A stretch of 64,000 nucleotides of DNA from Catenibacterium mitsuokai (GTDB lineage Bacteria > Bacillota_I > Bacilli_A > Erysipelotrichales > Coprobacillaceae), in contig NZ_CP102271.1 of NCBI RefSeq assembly GCF_025148785.1, forward strand, positions 1,323,972 through 1,387,971, written 5' to 3'. Within the stretch, counting starts at the first letter, position 1. The number at the start of each line of letters is the position of its first letter. Both the position numbers and the translations under genes were made by a program. Below, piece after piece: positions 6,291-14,026 of this stretch. The notes under the pieces are model-generated. The model was not told the DNA's origin. It saw only the letters and a program-made list of their open reading frames with translations, and ran no database searches.

Positions 6291-7073
6291 ATGGGTTGGA
6301 TTGGAATAAACAGGGATATCATCAACTCCAACATATACAAGGATCATGGAGCAATGAGAGTCCTGCTTCATCTATTACTCACTGTCAACTACTCAGCCGT
6401 CGAATGGCAGTCAATCACAATTGACAGAGGTGAGACAGTCACATCACTTAAAAGACTTTCTGAAGAGCTTGGAATGTCCAAAAATACTCTTCTTAAATCA
6501 TTATCAGCCCTTGAGTTTTCAGGGGAGATAGCCAAAAAAACCACGAACAAATATACACTCATAAGAGTAGTCAACTACGACTACTGGACACACATGTTTG
6601 TATCAGATTCGGAAAATAACAAAAATAGCGGTTCAAAAAATGAACCACAAGGAAATGATTGCGGTTCAAAAAATGAACCGTTGATGTTCAAAAATTGCAC
6701 CACTGCGGTTCAAAAAATGAACCGTTGCGGTTCAAAAATTGAACACAATATAACAAAATACAAGAATAATACAAAAAAACAAAAACACTCTCAGGATGCG
6801 GAGCATCCTTGTGAGAGTGAAATGTGTGATTTTCTGAAATCTAAGGGTTTTGGTGAAGAAGTAGCAAAAGCAGCATTTCTTTCCTGTGATGCATTTGGTT
6901 TTGAAAAAATCGGTAACTGGAAAGCTTTCTGCCTGAAGGTTGCTAGAACAAAGCAGGCAGACATCAAACCTTTGCCTACCAAACCGAAGAGAAAGAAAGA
7001 GCACAGACAGGTGACTGAGGAAGACAAGGCAGAGTTAAAAAAGTTGATGGAAGACCTAGGAGGAAATTTATGA
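6291..7073 (+). CDS. Phage replication initiator (winged-helix, DnaD/replisome-organiser type)
   Basis: 260 residues from ATG 6291, placed 9 nt after AAAGG. The ATG at 6282 abuts that site and is less likely. The N-terminal half (WIGINRDIINSNIY, then a winged helix around LKRLSEELGMSKNTLLKSLSALE) is the phage replication-protein N-terminal fold. Residues about 112-152 are a low-complexity linker encoded by DNA iterons, and the C-terminus is basic (PTKPKRKKEHR). It probably binds the iterons in its own gene and recruits host replication proteins. No phage helicase or primase gene is seen nearby. Confidence 0.8.
   Translation: MGWIGINRDIINSNIYKDHGAMRVLLHLLLTVNYSAVEWQSITIDRGETVTSLKRLSEELGMSKNTLLKSLSALEFSGEIAKKTTNKYTLIRVVNYDYWTHMFVSDSENNKNSGSKNEPQGNDCGSKNEPLMFKNCTTAVQKMNRCGSKIEHNITKYKNNTKKQKHSQDAEHPCESEMCDFLKSKGFGEEVAKAAFLSCDAFGFEKIGNWKAFCLKVARTKQADIKPLPTKPKRKKEHRQVTEEDKAELKKLMEDLGGNL
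6628..6745 (+). repeat. Phage replication origin: five 19-bp iterons inside the initiator gene
   Basis: GCGGTTCAAAAAATGAACC at 6628-6646, 6661-6679 and 6705-6723, with variants at 6683-6701 (GATGTTCAAAAATTGCACC) and 6727-6745 (GCGGTTCAAAAATTGAACA). Starts are 33, 22, 22 and 22 bp apart, whole helical turns. Each is itself an inverted repeat (GGTTCA / TGAACC). Because 22 is not a multiple of 3, the copies encode different residues, so the DNA, not the protein, is being conserved. An A-rich stretch (6746-6790) follows as a likely unwinding element. The arrangement is that of lambda O/ori. Confidence 0.8.
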
Positions 7074-7309
7074 AATCACTCATAAACAGTCGGGATAAGA
7101 AAATGGATAGACCAGAAATGTTTGAAAATTTCATTGATGCATTATCAGCATCAGACGTATCGGGCAAGTTGAAAGTAATGCTGCTAAAAAAAGGGATTGA
7201 TATGATTCAATCTGCAGAATGCCTGCAGTATCTTCAGAGGCTTGATGATCTAGACAAGATGTGCATCTTGAATGTCGCAGAAGACAAGAAAAGGGGCGCC
7301 AGCGCATGA
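7070..7309 (+). CDS. Phage protein of unknown function
   Basis: 79 residues, AGGAGG six nt before the start, overlapping the initiator stop as ATGA. Mostly helical, charged. Overlaps the next gene too, so it is part of a coupled replication operon. No family recognised. Confidence 0.6.
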   Translation: MKSLINSRDKKMDRPEMFENFIDALSASDVSGKLKVMLLKKGIDMIQSAECLQYLQRLDDLDKMCILNVAEDKKRGASA

Positions 7310-7605
7310 TCAGCAATCTCAATTTTGACAATCTAAGCGCAAATACAAATACAGTTCTTGGACTGATCATTGACCAGTGCGTAGACAGAAGAGTGCCTCA
7401 CTGTACTTTCTCAATGACGGCACTAAGAGATAAAACTAAATTCTCAAAACAAAGGATTCAGATGAGTCTCAAGCAGCTTGAGGACCTTGGATATATCAAT
7501 ATTTCTAGAGTTCCGATGGGTGGGTACAGATACTACCTGGATGGCGAATCAATCGCTATCTATACAAATGAAGTTGAAAAGTATTCAGGCAGCACACGCT
7601 TATAA
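7306..7605 (+). CDS. Winged-helix DNA-binding protein
   Basis: 99 residues from ATG 7306, overlapping the previous stop as ATGA with AAAAGGGG upstream. The sequence FSMTALRDKTKFSKQRIQMSLKQLEDLGYINIS is a clear helix-turn-helix plus wing, like the N-terminal fold of the initiator at 6291. It may be a replication accessory or regulator. Confidence 0.65.
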   Translation: MISNLNFDNLSANTNTVLGLIIDQCVDRRVPHCTFSMTALRDKTKFSKQRIQMSLKQLEDLGYINISRVPMGGYRYYLDGESIAIYTNEVEKYSGSTRL

Positions 7606-7713
7606 TTGATTAAAAAATAACAATAGTCTCAAGCAAAGTGACTTTGTTCGATATTTTACATGCACATCTCATGCGTGCAGCTGCTTTGGATAAATATTAA
7701 TCAGGAGGAAAAC

Positions 7714-7836
7714 ATGGAAAAGGAAACAGCAATAGAGTGTCTTGATAGGATAATCGACAGACTGAGTGATGATCAGTTCGGATATCTTATCGGCGCAATC
7801 GGATATTTAAAGGATTACATCAATTCTAAGGAATAA
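7714..7836 (+). CDS. Small helical protein
   Basis: 40 residues after TCAGGAGGAAAAC. Predicted to be a helical hairpin (ECLDRIIDRLSDDQFGYL). It stands between structured non-coding segments. Unknown function. Confidence 0.5.
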   Translation: MEKETAIECLDRIIDRLSDDQFGYLIGAIGYLKDYINSKE

Positions 7837-7839
7837 ATA

Positions 7840-7932
7840 CTACGGCATCATGGTCTTTTTAAGCTTATAACATTTAGAAAGAGTACTTTCTTTATACTTC
7901 AGAATGATCCTCGCATGATCATGGTGCCGTAG
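7840..7932 (+). ncRNA. Structured intergenic RNA segment 1
   Basis: Arms 7840-7855 (CTACGGCATCATGGTC) and 7917-7932 (GATCATGGTGCCGTAG) pair over 16 positions if two G-U pairs are allowed, with a 61-nt loop. The two non-Watson-Crick positions are both G-U in the plus-strand RNA, which suggests selection at RNA level. Confidence 0.5.
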
Positions 7933-7968
7933 CGATTTCTATTACATGCAATTTGAAAACAAACCAAA

Positions 7969-8046
7969 CAGTGCTTCATGATTTCACGACTTCGTGAGAA
8001 CACACCACATCTCTCTCTAATTTTGCTAAAGAAATCATGTGCACTG
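7969..8046 (+). ncRNA. Structured intergenic RNA segment 2
   Basis: CAGTGC and CATGATTTC (7969-7985) pair with GAAATCATG and GCACTG (8031-8046) around a small bulge. An inner hairpin TCACGA / TCGTGA (7984-7997) sits in the loop. Confidence 0.45.
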
Positions 8047-8051
8047 GGAAG

Positions 8052-8104
8052 GTAGAAAGAAGGAATTGAAAATCAATTCGACAGAGTAAAGGAATTCTTT
8101 CTAC
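8052..8104 (+). ncRNA. Structured intergenic RNA segment 3
   Basis: GTAGAAAGAA (8052-8061) pairs perfectly with TTCTTTCTAC (8095-8104). Inside is a second hairpin GAATTG-AAAAT-CAATTC (8063-8079). It ends 9 nt before the AAGGAGG of the next small gene. Confidence 0.45.
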
Positions 8105-8124
8105 TCTTCTAGAAAGGAGGAGCA

Positions 8125-8181
8125 ATGAATTATCTGGTATTGATATTCATATTATTCATTGCGGTATATGCATCATTATGA
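8125..8181 (+). CDS. Tiny membrane peptide
   Basis: 18 residues, almost all hydrophobic (MNYLVLIFILFIAVYASL), preceded by a near-perfect AAGGAGG. Its stop overlaps the next start as ATGA, so it may couple translation of the next gene as well as make a single-span peptide. Confidence 0.45.
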   Translation: MNYLVLIFILFIAVYASL

Positions 8182-8453
8182 GCAAAAAAAAATATACAAA
8201 ATTGAAATACGATGGCTTTCAAAGCTATCTGAAGATAGAAGAAAGACTTTTTGATGGATGGCACTGGCAGTTTGAATTTGAGAACGGATGGGTAGTCAGT
8301 GTAATCAAGCACAGATACTCATACGGAGGCAAGGATGACCTGTTTGAAACCATGCAGTATAAAAAACAGGGATTTTGTGAAGGTGAAGTACTTGGTGGTA
8401 TGAGCAATAATGAAGTGCTAAAGCTTCTAAGAATAACAAAAGATTTAAGATAG
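8178..8453 (+). CDS. Conserved phage protein of unknown function
   Basis: 91 residues. The pattern FENGWVVSVIKHRYSYGG followed by a C-terminal EVLGGMSNNEVLKLL recalls a short protein family that recurs in early regions of Firmicutes phages, but it has no known role. Start overlaps the stop of the peptide at 8125. Confidence 0.6.
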   Translation: MSKKKYTKLKYDGFQSYLKIEERLFDGWHWQFEFENGWVVSVIKHRYSYGGKDDLFETMQYKKQGFCEGEVLGGMSNNEVLKLLRITKDLR

Positions 8454-8466
8454 GAGAAATAAAACT

Positions 8467-8709
8467 ATGGGGAATCATTTAAGAACATGCAGATATAATG
8501 ATGAAAACTATCTTTTTCATTGTTTTGAATATCGTTCAAGCATAGTTCAGCCATCAATTGCAGTTGGTGGACATCCAGGAGAACAGGTAAGTAGACTATT
8601 CGCTCTAATCGAAGATGAAAAAGGCAATATCTTCAGAGTAGATCCTACAGCAATTGTTTTTACTGATAATGAATTTAGAAATTATTTTTTTCCGGAGCCA
8701 AAGAAATGA
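8467..8709 (+). CDS. Conserved phage protein of unknown function
   Basis: 80 residues after AGGAGAAATAAAACT. The block PSIAVGGHPGEQVSRLFALIEDEKGN followed by a short strand-rich tail is a pattern I associate with small early phage proteins next to the family at 8178. Function unknown. Confidence 0.55.
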   Translation: MGNHLRTCRYNDENYLFHCFEYRSSIVQPSIAVGGHPGEQVSRLFALIEDEKGNIFRVDPTAIVFTDNEFRNYFFPEPKK

Positions 8710-9380
8710 AACAGGAACAGATATGGAAGTTCTGGAAAAACGGCAGAAGAGAAGGGACTTTTTTTGAAGTCTCCAACACAGGCCATGTCTTAAAGCATTA
8801 TAAAAATGGAACGACTAATATGTGCAGCCCATTCTTAAGAAAGCCACAGATAAGAATGGGCCATTCTCCAATACTTTATGTAAAAGTCGATAACAAAGAT
8901 ATGAATCTAGCTAGAATCGTATATGAGGTATGGCATGGGCCAATCTATAAAGACTGCAGAATCATCCATAAGGACGGCAACTACAAGAATAATCATCAGG
9001 CAAATCTTCTGATGGTAACAAATGAAGAAGCAGGAAGGATAGGCGCTTTAAGGCAGAGAAAAGGCAAGCCTATCTATAATGCTGAGACAGGTGATATATA
9101 CAGAAGTTCAAGAGATGCTGCACTTAAAACATATATATCACGTATGACGGCGCTTGAATATGTGAATGGCAAAGTGTTCAGTCCGTTAGTTCCAATGATG
9201 TTCGAAGAGGATATGAGAAAAGTTGCTGCTGCATATAAAAAAGTCAGAAATAGAGGAAGTTTCAACAAAAAGAACAAATTCGAAGTAATTGCGAATGCTC
9301 TTACTCCTGAACAGTATGAAAGACTAATGAAAAATATTGAATTACTGTGTTGGGATGAAAAGGTAAAAAGATATTACTGA
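8706..9380 (+). CDS. HNH homing-type endonuclease with NUMOD modules
   Basis: 224 residues. Residues about 15-35 (FFEVSNTGHVLKHY) look like a NUMOD4 motif. The HNH-like core is about residues 75-107 (LARIVYEVWHG, then IIHKDGNYKNNHQANLL). A NUMOD1-like DNA-binding element follows (about 120-155, PIYNAETGDIYRSSRDAA). Overlaps the previous stop as ATGA. Such genes are typical free-standing homing endonucleases in phages. Activity not certain. Confidence 0.75.
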   Translation: MKQEQIWKFWKNGRREGTFFEVSNTGHVLKHYKNGTTNMCSPFLRKPQIRMGHSPILYVKVDNKDMNLARIVYEVWHGPIYKDCRIIHKDGNYKNNHQANLLMVTNEEAGRIGALRQRKGKPIYNAETGDIYRSSRDAALKTYISRMTALEYVNGKVFSPLVPMMFEEDMRKVAAAYKKVRNRGSFNKKNKFEVIANALTPEQYERLMKNIELLCWDEKVKRYY

Positions 9381-9396
9381 AGGAGGATGGATCTAG

Positions 9397-10035
9397 ATGA
9401 AGTATATAATTGACAATATCAACAGAATGGCTGGAAAGTATACTCCTCACCAGGTCTTTGCTGACTGGGTGGAGATGTCAGCATTATCAATTGCACAGAG
9501 TATCGAACCAGTTGAAGAACGTGAAGAAGCTTTCTTCAGTATCGCAAGAAAATACAGTGAAGATGATTTCTTTACACTTGGATGCATGCTAGGACGTCTT
9601 TCTTTTCTTCTGGAGAACGGCCTAGATGATTATCTAGGGAAGATCTACATGGAATTAAGCACCGGAAACAGTCATACAGGTCAGTTCTTCACTCCATTTC
9701 ATGTATGTGAGATGATGGCAGGCGTTGCGTTAGCTGACTATGATGGAGAAACTGAATATCTTAATGAGCCTTCTTCTGGTGGTGGAGCAAACATACTTGC
9801 ATACGCAAAGGTAATGAAAGCAAAAGGGTATAACTATCAGCGACTATTGGAAGTAAAAGCACAGGACTTGGACTATAAGTGCGTATACATGACATATGTG
9901 CAGCTTTCACTAGCAGGAGTGAATGCAGAGGTCGTTCAAGGAAACAGTCTTGAAGGGAAGCATAATGTAGTGCTGCATACACCTATGTATTTAATGAGAG
10001 GTGGTTTAAGTGTTAAAGGACGAAATAATCAATAG
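9397..10035 (+). CDS. N6-adenine methylase-like protein lacking the NPPY motif
   Basis: 212 residues. The segment TGQFFTPFHVCEMMA and the following EPSSGGGANILAYAK (motif I position, normally aspartate/glutamate-P-x-x-GxG) resemble HsdM-type N6 methylases. The usual catalytic NPPY/F is absent. At that place the sequence reads HTPMY. Short homologues like this occur in Firmicutes phages and conjugative elements. It may bind S-adenosylmethionine without methylating, or use a non-standard motif. AGGAGG precedes the start. Confidence 0.65.
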   Translation: MKYIIDNINRMAGKYTPHQVFADWVEMSALSIAQSIEPVEEREEAFFSIARKYSEDDFFTLGCMLGRLSFLLENGLDDYLGKIYMELSTGNSHTGQFFTPFHVCEMMAGVALADYDGETEYLNEPSSGGGANILAYAKVMKAKGYNYQRLLEVKAQDLDYKCVYMTYVQLSLAGVNAEVVQGNSLEGKHNVVLHTPMYLMRGGLSVKGRNNQ

Positions 10036-11074
10036 AGTATTAAACTCTATGAAAATGCTGAATGGAGAGGAACTGACAATGCTGCGAGGGGTATTGCTTG
10101 TAGCACTTGATGGTGTCGAAGTAATCAGAACAAAAAATCAAATTTCGACAGAAGTATTAGATGACAATGAGCTTATCCAGAGATTTCTTATTCAGAAAAA
10201 AATTGACGGTTTATCAAAAAGAACCATTGATTACTATAGAGTAACACTTGAAAAATGGCTTCATTTCTACATCAAAAAAAGCGTTCTTGAGTGGACTAGA
10301 GATGATGTGAGAATGCACTTTGCAAGAAGAATGATTGATTATCCTGATGTTTCTAAAGTGACTATAAATAATGACAGGAGAAACTTCTCGTCTTTCTTCA
10401 CATGGCTCATGGATGAAGGCTATTTGAGGAACGGCAATCCAATGAAAGCCATGAAGAAAATAAAAGTAGATAAAGTTATTAAGGAGCCAATTCCTGATGA
10501 TCAAATTGAAGTGATGCGTGACAAGCTTGCAGAAAAGAAGAGCGCCAATAAAATAGGCACAAGATTGTGGCTGAAAGCAGTGAGAGACCAGGCAATTTTT
10601 GAATTATTACTTACAACAGGATGTAGAATCGGAGAATTGACTACTGCTAAAATAAAGGATTTAGATTTAGAACGTAAAGAAATTAAGGTATTTGGTAAAG
10701 GTGCAAAAGAAAGAGTGTGCTATCTAAATACTTTAAGTGTACTCAGGATGCAGCAGTGGCTTGAAGCTAGAAAAGACATAGAGAATGAATATATATTCGT
10801 TTCTTGTGATAGTGCTAATGGAAAAAAAGGAAACCATGCAAGACTGCAAATAAGCGGCGTAGAAATAAATATCAGAAAACTCGGAAGAGAATGTGGCTTC
10901 GAAAATATACATCCTCATAGGTTCAGAAGAACTGCAGCAACTACCGCCTTAAGAAAAGGCATGCCAATAGAACAGGTACAGTTGATGTTAGGTCATGAAC
11001 AGATTGATACAACAATGATCTACGCTAAGACTGACACTAAGAGTGTTAAATACTCACATGATAAATATATGTAA
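10010..11074 (+). CDS. Third tyrosine recombinase (XerC/D-like)
   Basis: 354 residues from GTG 10010, after GAGAGGTGG, overlapping the previous gene by 26 nt. N-terminal SAM-like domain about 50-150. Catalytic residues R206 (TGCRIGEL), K230 (FGKGAKER), H303 and R306 (HPHRFRR), H329 (LGHEQ) and Y338 (TTMIYAKT). The pattern is close to XerC/XerD. Its site is unknown. Being in the early operon it may resolve replication multimers or act on a mobile segment. Confidence 0.85.
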   Translation: MLKDEIINRVLNSMKMLNGEELTMLRGVLLVALDGVEVIRTKNQISTEVLDDNELIQRFLIQKKIDGLSKRTIDYYRVTLEKWLHFYIKKSVLEWTRDDVRMHFARRMIDYPDVSKVTINNDRRNFSSFFTWLMDEGYLRNGNPMKAMKKIKVDKVIKEPIPDDQIEVMRDKLAEKKSANKIGTRLWLKAVRDQAIFELLLTTGCRIGELTTAKIKDLDLERKEIKVFGKGAKERVCYLNTLSVLRMQQWLEARKDIENEYIFVSCDSANGKKGNHARLQISGVEINIRKLGRECGFENIHPHRFRRTAATTALRKGMPIEQVQLMLGHEQIDTTMIYAKTDTKSVKYSHDKYM

Positions 11075-11088
11075 TGGAAGGTGATTAT

Positions 11089-11439
11089 ATGAGTTACAGC
11101 ATTGGTATTTATGTAAAGGTTGAAGGATGCAATAAATATGCAGAGATTGCATACCCTGATTATTCTTCTCCTACTTACAATCTAGGAAAGCTATTTAGAG
11201 CCTGTATGGATTGGAATTTTAAAAGTAGTGAATATTATAGATGTGATTATGTAATGGAACGTATAGATAAAGGAATTAAAGAAATAGCATATAATTCTGA
11301 TGAATATACAGAATTGCTGCCCAGCAATGGCTGGGGAACAATGTCCAGTGCTCTAAATACGTTGGATTCCATCAGAGAATGTATTCTAGAACAGGCTGAA
11401 GATATTCCAGTTGATTGCATGTATATGAAATGGGAGTGA
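11089..11439 (+). CDS. Conserved phage protein of unknown function
   Basis: 116 residues from ATG 11089, chosen because GGAAGGTGATT lies just before it. The stretch PTYNLGKLFRACMDWNF recurs, as far as I recall, in small early proteins of Firmicutes phages, without assigned function. Confidence 0.6.
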   Translation: MSYSIGIYVKVEGCNKYAEIAYPDYSSPTYNLGKLFRACMDWNFKSSEYYRCDYVMERIDKGIKEIAYNSDEYTELLPSNGWGTMSSALNTLDSIRECILEQAEDIPVDCMYMKWE

Positions 11440-11445
11440 TTGTGA

Positions 11446-11601
11446 ATGACATATAATGAAATTTTAAGAATGGTTAAGAATGCAGTGGATAATGAATGGT
11501 ACCGTGGAAATGATTATGAAAATTTAAAAAAGGTTATTCTTAGGTGTGCAACTGATATATATATTGAACAAATGAAAGCAGGAACACCTAAAGATGATTA
11601 A
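11446..11601 (+). CDS. Small phage protein
   Basis: 51 residues, start after GGGAGTGATTGTGA. Helical (YNEILRMVKNAVDNEW). Stop overlaps the next start. Unknown. Confidence 0.5.
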   Translation: MTYNEILRMVKNAVDNEWYRGNDYENLKKVILRCATDIYIEQMKAGTPKDD

Positions 11602-11851
11602 GTTTTCAAATATAGAGTCACCATCTGTAGGAAGACTTCATGCCATTCAAAAATTAGGATTAGGTAAGACATTAGAAGAACATGAAAAGCGTGAGTTGTA
11701 TAAAGAATACTTAGAAATAAATGAACGTTTGGAACGCCAGAGACTTATTGATTTCCTTACTTTAGGAAAAGAAGGAGCAATAAAAAAGAACCTAGGCAAA
11801 TTGAATCTTATGATTGAGGAAATAAATCAAAAGGAGAGTTCAAAAAAATGA
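11594..11851 (+). CDS. Small helical phage protein
   Basis: 85 residues, highly charged, mostly helical. Overlaps the upstream gene by 8 nt and the downstream one by 4 nt, so translation is probably coupled. No family recognised. Confidence 0.5.
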   Translation: MIKFSNIESPSVGRLHAIQKLGLGKTLEEHEKRELYKEYLEINERLERQRLIDFLTLGKEGAIKKNLGKLNLMIEEINQKESSKK

Positions 11852-12198
11852 TTAAACCAACACTTCAGAAACCTATCACAATAGGCAGCTTACAAAAATA
11901 TTCTATGGAATTAGAAGCATTAGTACATTCTCTTGAATATGAAAGAAGTGGGCTGATAAAGGCATACAATGAATTGGCTGATGAACTTGATAAAGTAAAA
12001 GAAGAAAATGAAGTCTTAAAAAGTGAAATAAGAGGAGACACTAGTTTACCTTTTAAATTAAAGCTAGATGATGCTTATGTTTTTTCTAGTCCGATTACTT
12101 TTTATAACGATTCTGTAAAAGAATGTTCATCAAATTGTGAAGCATGTGAACGAAATTGTATGGAGGATCTAATAAAATGTATAAAAGACCAAAAATAG
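11848..12198 (+). CDS. Coiled-coil protein with cysteine cluster
   Basis: 116 residues. Residues about 15-62 have a leucine-rich heptad pattern (LADELDKVKEENEVLKSEI). The C-terminus has CSSNCEACERNC, a possible metal site. Unknown function. Confidence 0.5.
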   Translation: MIKPTLQKPITIGSLQKYSMELEALVHSLEYERSGLIKAYNELADELDKVKEENEVLKSEIRGDTSLPFKLKLDDAYVFSSPITFYNDSVKECSSNCEACERNCMEDLIKCIKDQK

Positions 12199-12608
12199 AA
12201 GATTTTATCGATGATCCTGATAGAAACGGCTCTGACGGATGTACTGTTGTATTTTGCCAGGATGAAGAGGAAGAATACTTAGAGGCACTTGAAAAATACT
12301 GCGATTTTCTTGAATCTATTGGTGGTGCTCAGGTTTTGTTAAGAGCTAGAGAAGAAGAAATTGAAGAACTGAGTAGATGTGTCAAAGCATACGATAATGA
12401 TATTATTGATACTAGACATGCTTTATTTATGGCAATTGAAGATGCTACAGATGGTTTAGTGGATTGGAAGAAATATGTAGATAAGCGTAATGCACGTGAG
12501 TTATATGAAATATGTAAACTTTACTATACTGACATTAATACCTCAAATAGAGAAACAAAAACAATGGTACTGTTCTACAACTTGCTAGCACAGGAGGAGT
12601 CAAAATAA
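12177..12608 (+). CDS. Acidic phage protein of unknown function
   Basis: 143 residues from ATG 12177, 10 nt after GGAGG. The in-frame TTG at 12156 precedes that site and is rejected. Very acidic N-terminal half. Ends where the next gene starts (TAATG). Confidence 0.5.
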   Translation: MYKRPKIEDFIDDPDRNGSDGCTVVFCQDEEEEYLEALEKYCDFLESIGGAQVLLRAREEEIEELSRCVKAYDNDIIDTRHALFMAIEDATDGLVDWKKYVDKRNARELYEICKLYYTDINTSNRETKTMVLFYNLLAQEESK

Positions 12609-12874
12609 TGATTGTAACAGATGATCTAGATGAATATGTAGCTCTTAAAGGTTTAATTAATCATTGCTCATATACATATGAGAGTGATACTTGTTGTCAG
12701 AATTGCAAACTCAAAGAAATATGCAGTGTAGCTTTAGGCTGCTCAACTTTTCAAAATTTCAAAGTAAAATATGAGCCGCATTATGATGTTTCTGAAGAAA
12801 CTCCAAGAGAATTAGAAGCCAAAACATTAGATGAATGGAAGAAAGACGGTGATAAAATTGAACTTACTTTTTAA
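12608..12874 (+). CDS. Small cysteine-containing phage protein
   Basis: 88 residues with C-C-x2-C (CCQNCKLKEIC) and a further pair of cysteines, suggesting a zinc or iron-sulfur site. Unknown function. Confidence 0.5.
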   Translation: MIVTDDLDEYVALKGLINHCSYTYESDTCCQNCKLKEICSVALGCSTFQNFKVKYEPHYDVSEETPRELEAKTLDEWKKDGDKIELTF

Positions 12875-13052
12875 ATATGCAATTACATACTTTTATAAAA
12901 GTGGATACATCTTCAAACTGCATGCACAGAATAAAACCGAATTAGAAGTACTCAAAGAAGGATTCTATGAATGCAAAGATAAGTATCTTTATATTTCGCA
13001 TGCAGTCGTCACTTATTGGGTTACAGGAATCGTTGCAGATGTGTGGTTGTAG
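12849..13052 (+). CDS. Small phage protein
   Basis: About 67 residues from GTG 12849. An ATG at 12831 is also possible, with more overlap with the upstream gene. Aromatic-rich (FKYAITYFYKSGYIFKL). No family recognised. Confidence 0.4.
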   Translation: MIKLNLLFKYAITYFYKSGYIFKLHAQNKTELEVLKEGFYECKDKYLYISHAVVTYWVTGIVADVWL

Positions 13053-13067
13053 GAGGAGTAGTGATCA

Positions 13068-13541
13068 GTGTCAAGGTTCATTGAAGTGTGGTCATTATTT
13101 AAATGTCCAGAAAAAAGAAGCGATTATTTTAAGATGAGAAGATACTTTTCTCTTATCAATTTAGATAACGTAACATATAGACTTGAAACTAGAAGAGGAT
13201 ACAAGTATAGCAAATGCATATCTTTCTATTTTAATGATGACAAGATATTTGAAGAAAGATATCTTGATGATACTCTTGCATTCAAAAGACTTAACTATAT
13301 AAATGAATTCAATATTGATAAGGATTTTGATGGAGTAATTGAATTCGAAAACAAAAAGTATGATACTAAAGATATAGTAATGATTAAGCATACCGGTCCT
13401 TATAAGATTTATGCAGGTAAGACAAAAAACTTCTACAGGTTAAAGTTGCAAACAAAAGAGACATTTATAACTATAGTTAATGAAGGATTAACAGATGGAT
13501 TTAATTTTATAAGCAGCATTCAAAGAAAATACATTAGATGA
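13068..13541 (+). CDS. Phage protein of unknown function
   Basis: 157 residues from GTG 13068 after AGGAGGAG. Basic and aromatic-rich, strand-rich by appearance. No signal peptide. No family recognised. Confidence 0.5.
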   Translation: MSRFIEVWSLFKCPEKRSDYFKMRRYFSLINLDNVTYRLETRRGYKYSKCISFYFNDDKIFEERYLDDTLAFKRLNYINEFNIDKDFDGVIEFENKKYDTKDIVMIKHTGPYKIYAGKTKNFYRLKLQTKETFITIVNEGLTDGFNFISSIQRKYIR

Positions 13542-13559
13542 TCATCAAGGAGGAATCAA

Positions 13560-13922
13560 ATGAGTAGAGTCAAAGAGCAACTAGAAAATTATAGATTTCT
13601 AAAAGAGCGAGTTGAATACTTAGAAAATAGATTAGTAAATGTTAAAGCTATTAGTTATTCTTCTTATGGCTCTACTGGCATTCCTAAGACTAAACAGGAT
13701 TTGATTCTTGAAAAGGATGAACTCATTAAAGAGATGGATGAGACTAGAAGACTTGTCTATTCAATTAAAGATACAAAGCTTAGATGTATATTGTGCTATC
13801 GCTATCTTGATGGCATGACTATTGAACAGGTAGCAGATGAAATGAATTATTCAGCTCACCACGTCTGGAAAATGTTAAGAGATGCATTAAGTGAGTTAGA
13901 AAATGCACATAAATGCACATAA
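13560..13922 (+). CDS. Late transcription regulator (ArpU / sigma-70 region 4-like)
   Basis: 120 residues. An N-terminal coiled coil (about 1-75) is followed by a sigma region 4-type HTH (RCILCYRYLDGMTIEQV, then EMNYSAHHVWKMLRDAL, about 75-112). Proteins of this kind sit at the end of the early region in Firmicutes phages and activate late transcription. A 10-bp-periodic array, a promoter and the first late genes follow directly, and the last coding codons are part of the array. Confidence 0.8.
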   Translation: MSRVKEQLENYRFLKERVEYLENRLVNVKAISYSSYGSTGIPKTKQDLILEKDELIKEMDETRRLVYSIKDTKLRCILCYRYLDGMTIEQVADEMNYSAHHVWKMLRDALSELENAHKCT

Positions 13923-13970
13923 ATGCGTGAAAATGAGTGGAAATGATAGTTTATGTAGTTGAATGTCATG
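13901..13970 (+). repeat. Seven consecutive 10-bp units, probable late-activator binding array
   Basis: Units of ten bases each carry ATG at the same place: AAATGCACAT twice, AAATGCGTGA, AAATGAGTGG, AAATGATAGT, TTATGTAGTT, GAATGTCATG. The array starts inside the end of the regulator gene and runs into the -35 region of the late promoter. One unit per helical turn places all sites on one face. Confidence 0.65.
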
Positions 13971-13986
13971 TTATCAACATTATATA
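13959..13986 (+). promoter_or_regulatory. Probable late promoter
   Basis: TTGAAT (13959-13964), 16 bp, TATATA (13981-13986), overlapping the end of the 10-bp array. Only moderately close to consensus, which suits an activator-dependent promoter. Confidence 0.5.
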
Positions 13987-14026
13987 GTTAAAATGTAGAA
14001 ATAGTTTGAGAGAGAACTATAATTCC

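Noticed and set aside
6628..6745. CRISPR-like array
   Set aside because: Spacings between the 19-bp repeats are only 3-14 bp, there are no spacer-sized gaps, and the array is inside an open reading frame next to a replication protein.
7630..7690. Fourth structured RNA with AAGCA/TGCTT closing pair
   Set aside because: The outer pair competes with the CAAAG/CTTTG hairpin for the same bases, so I could not support one fold.
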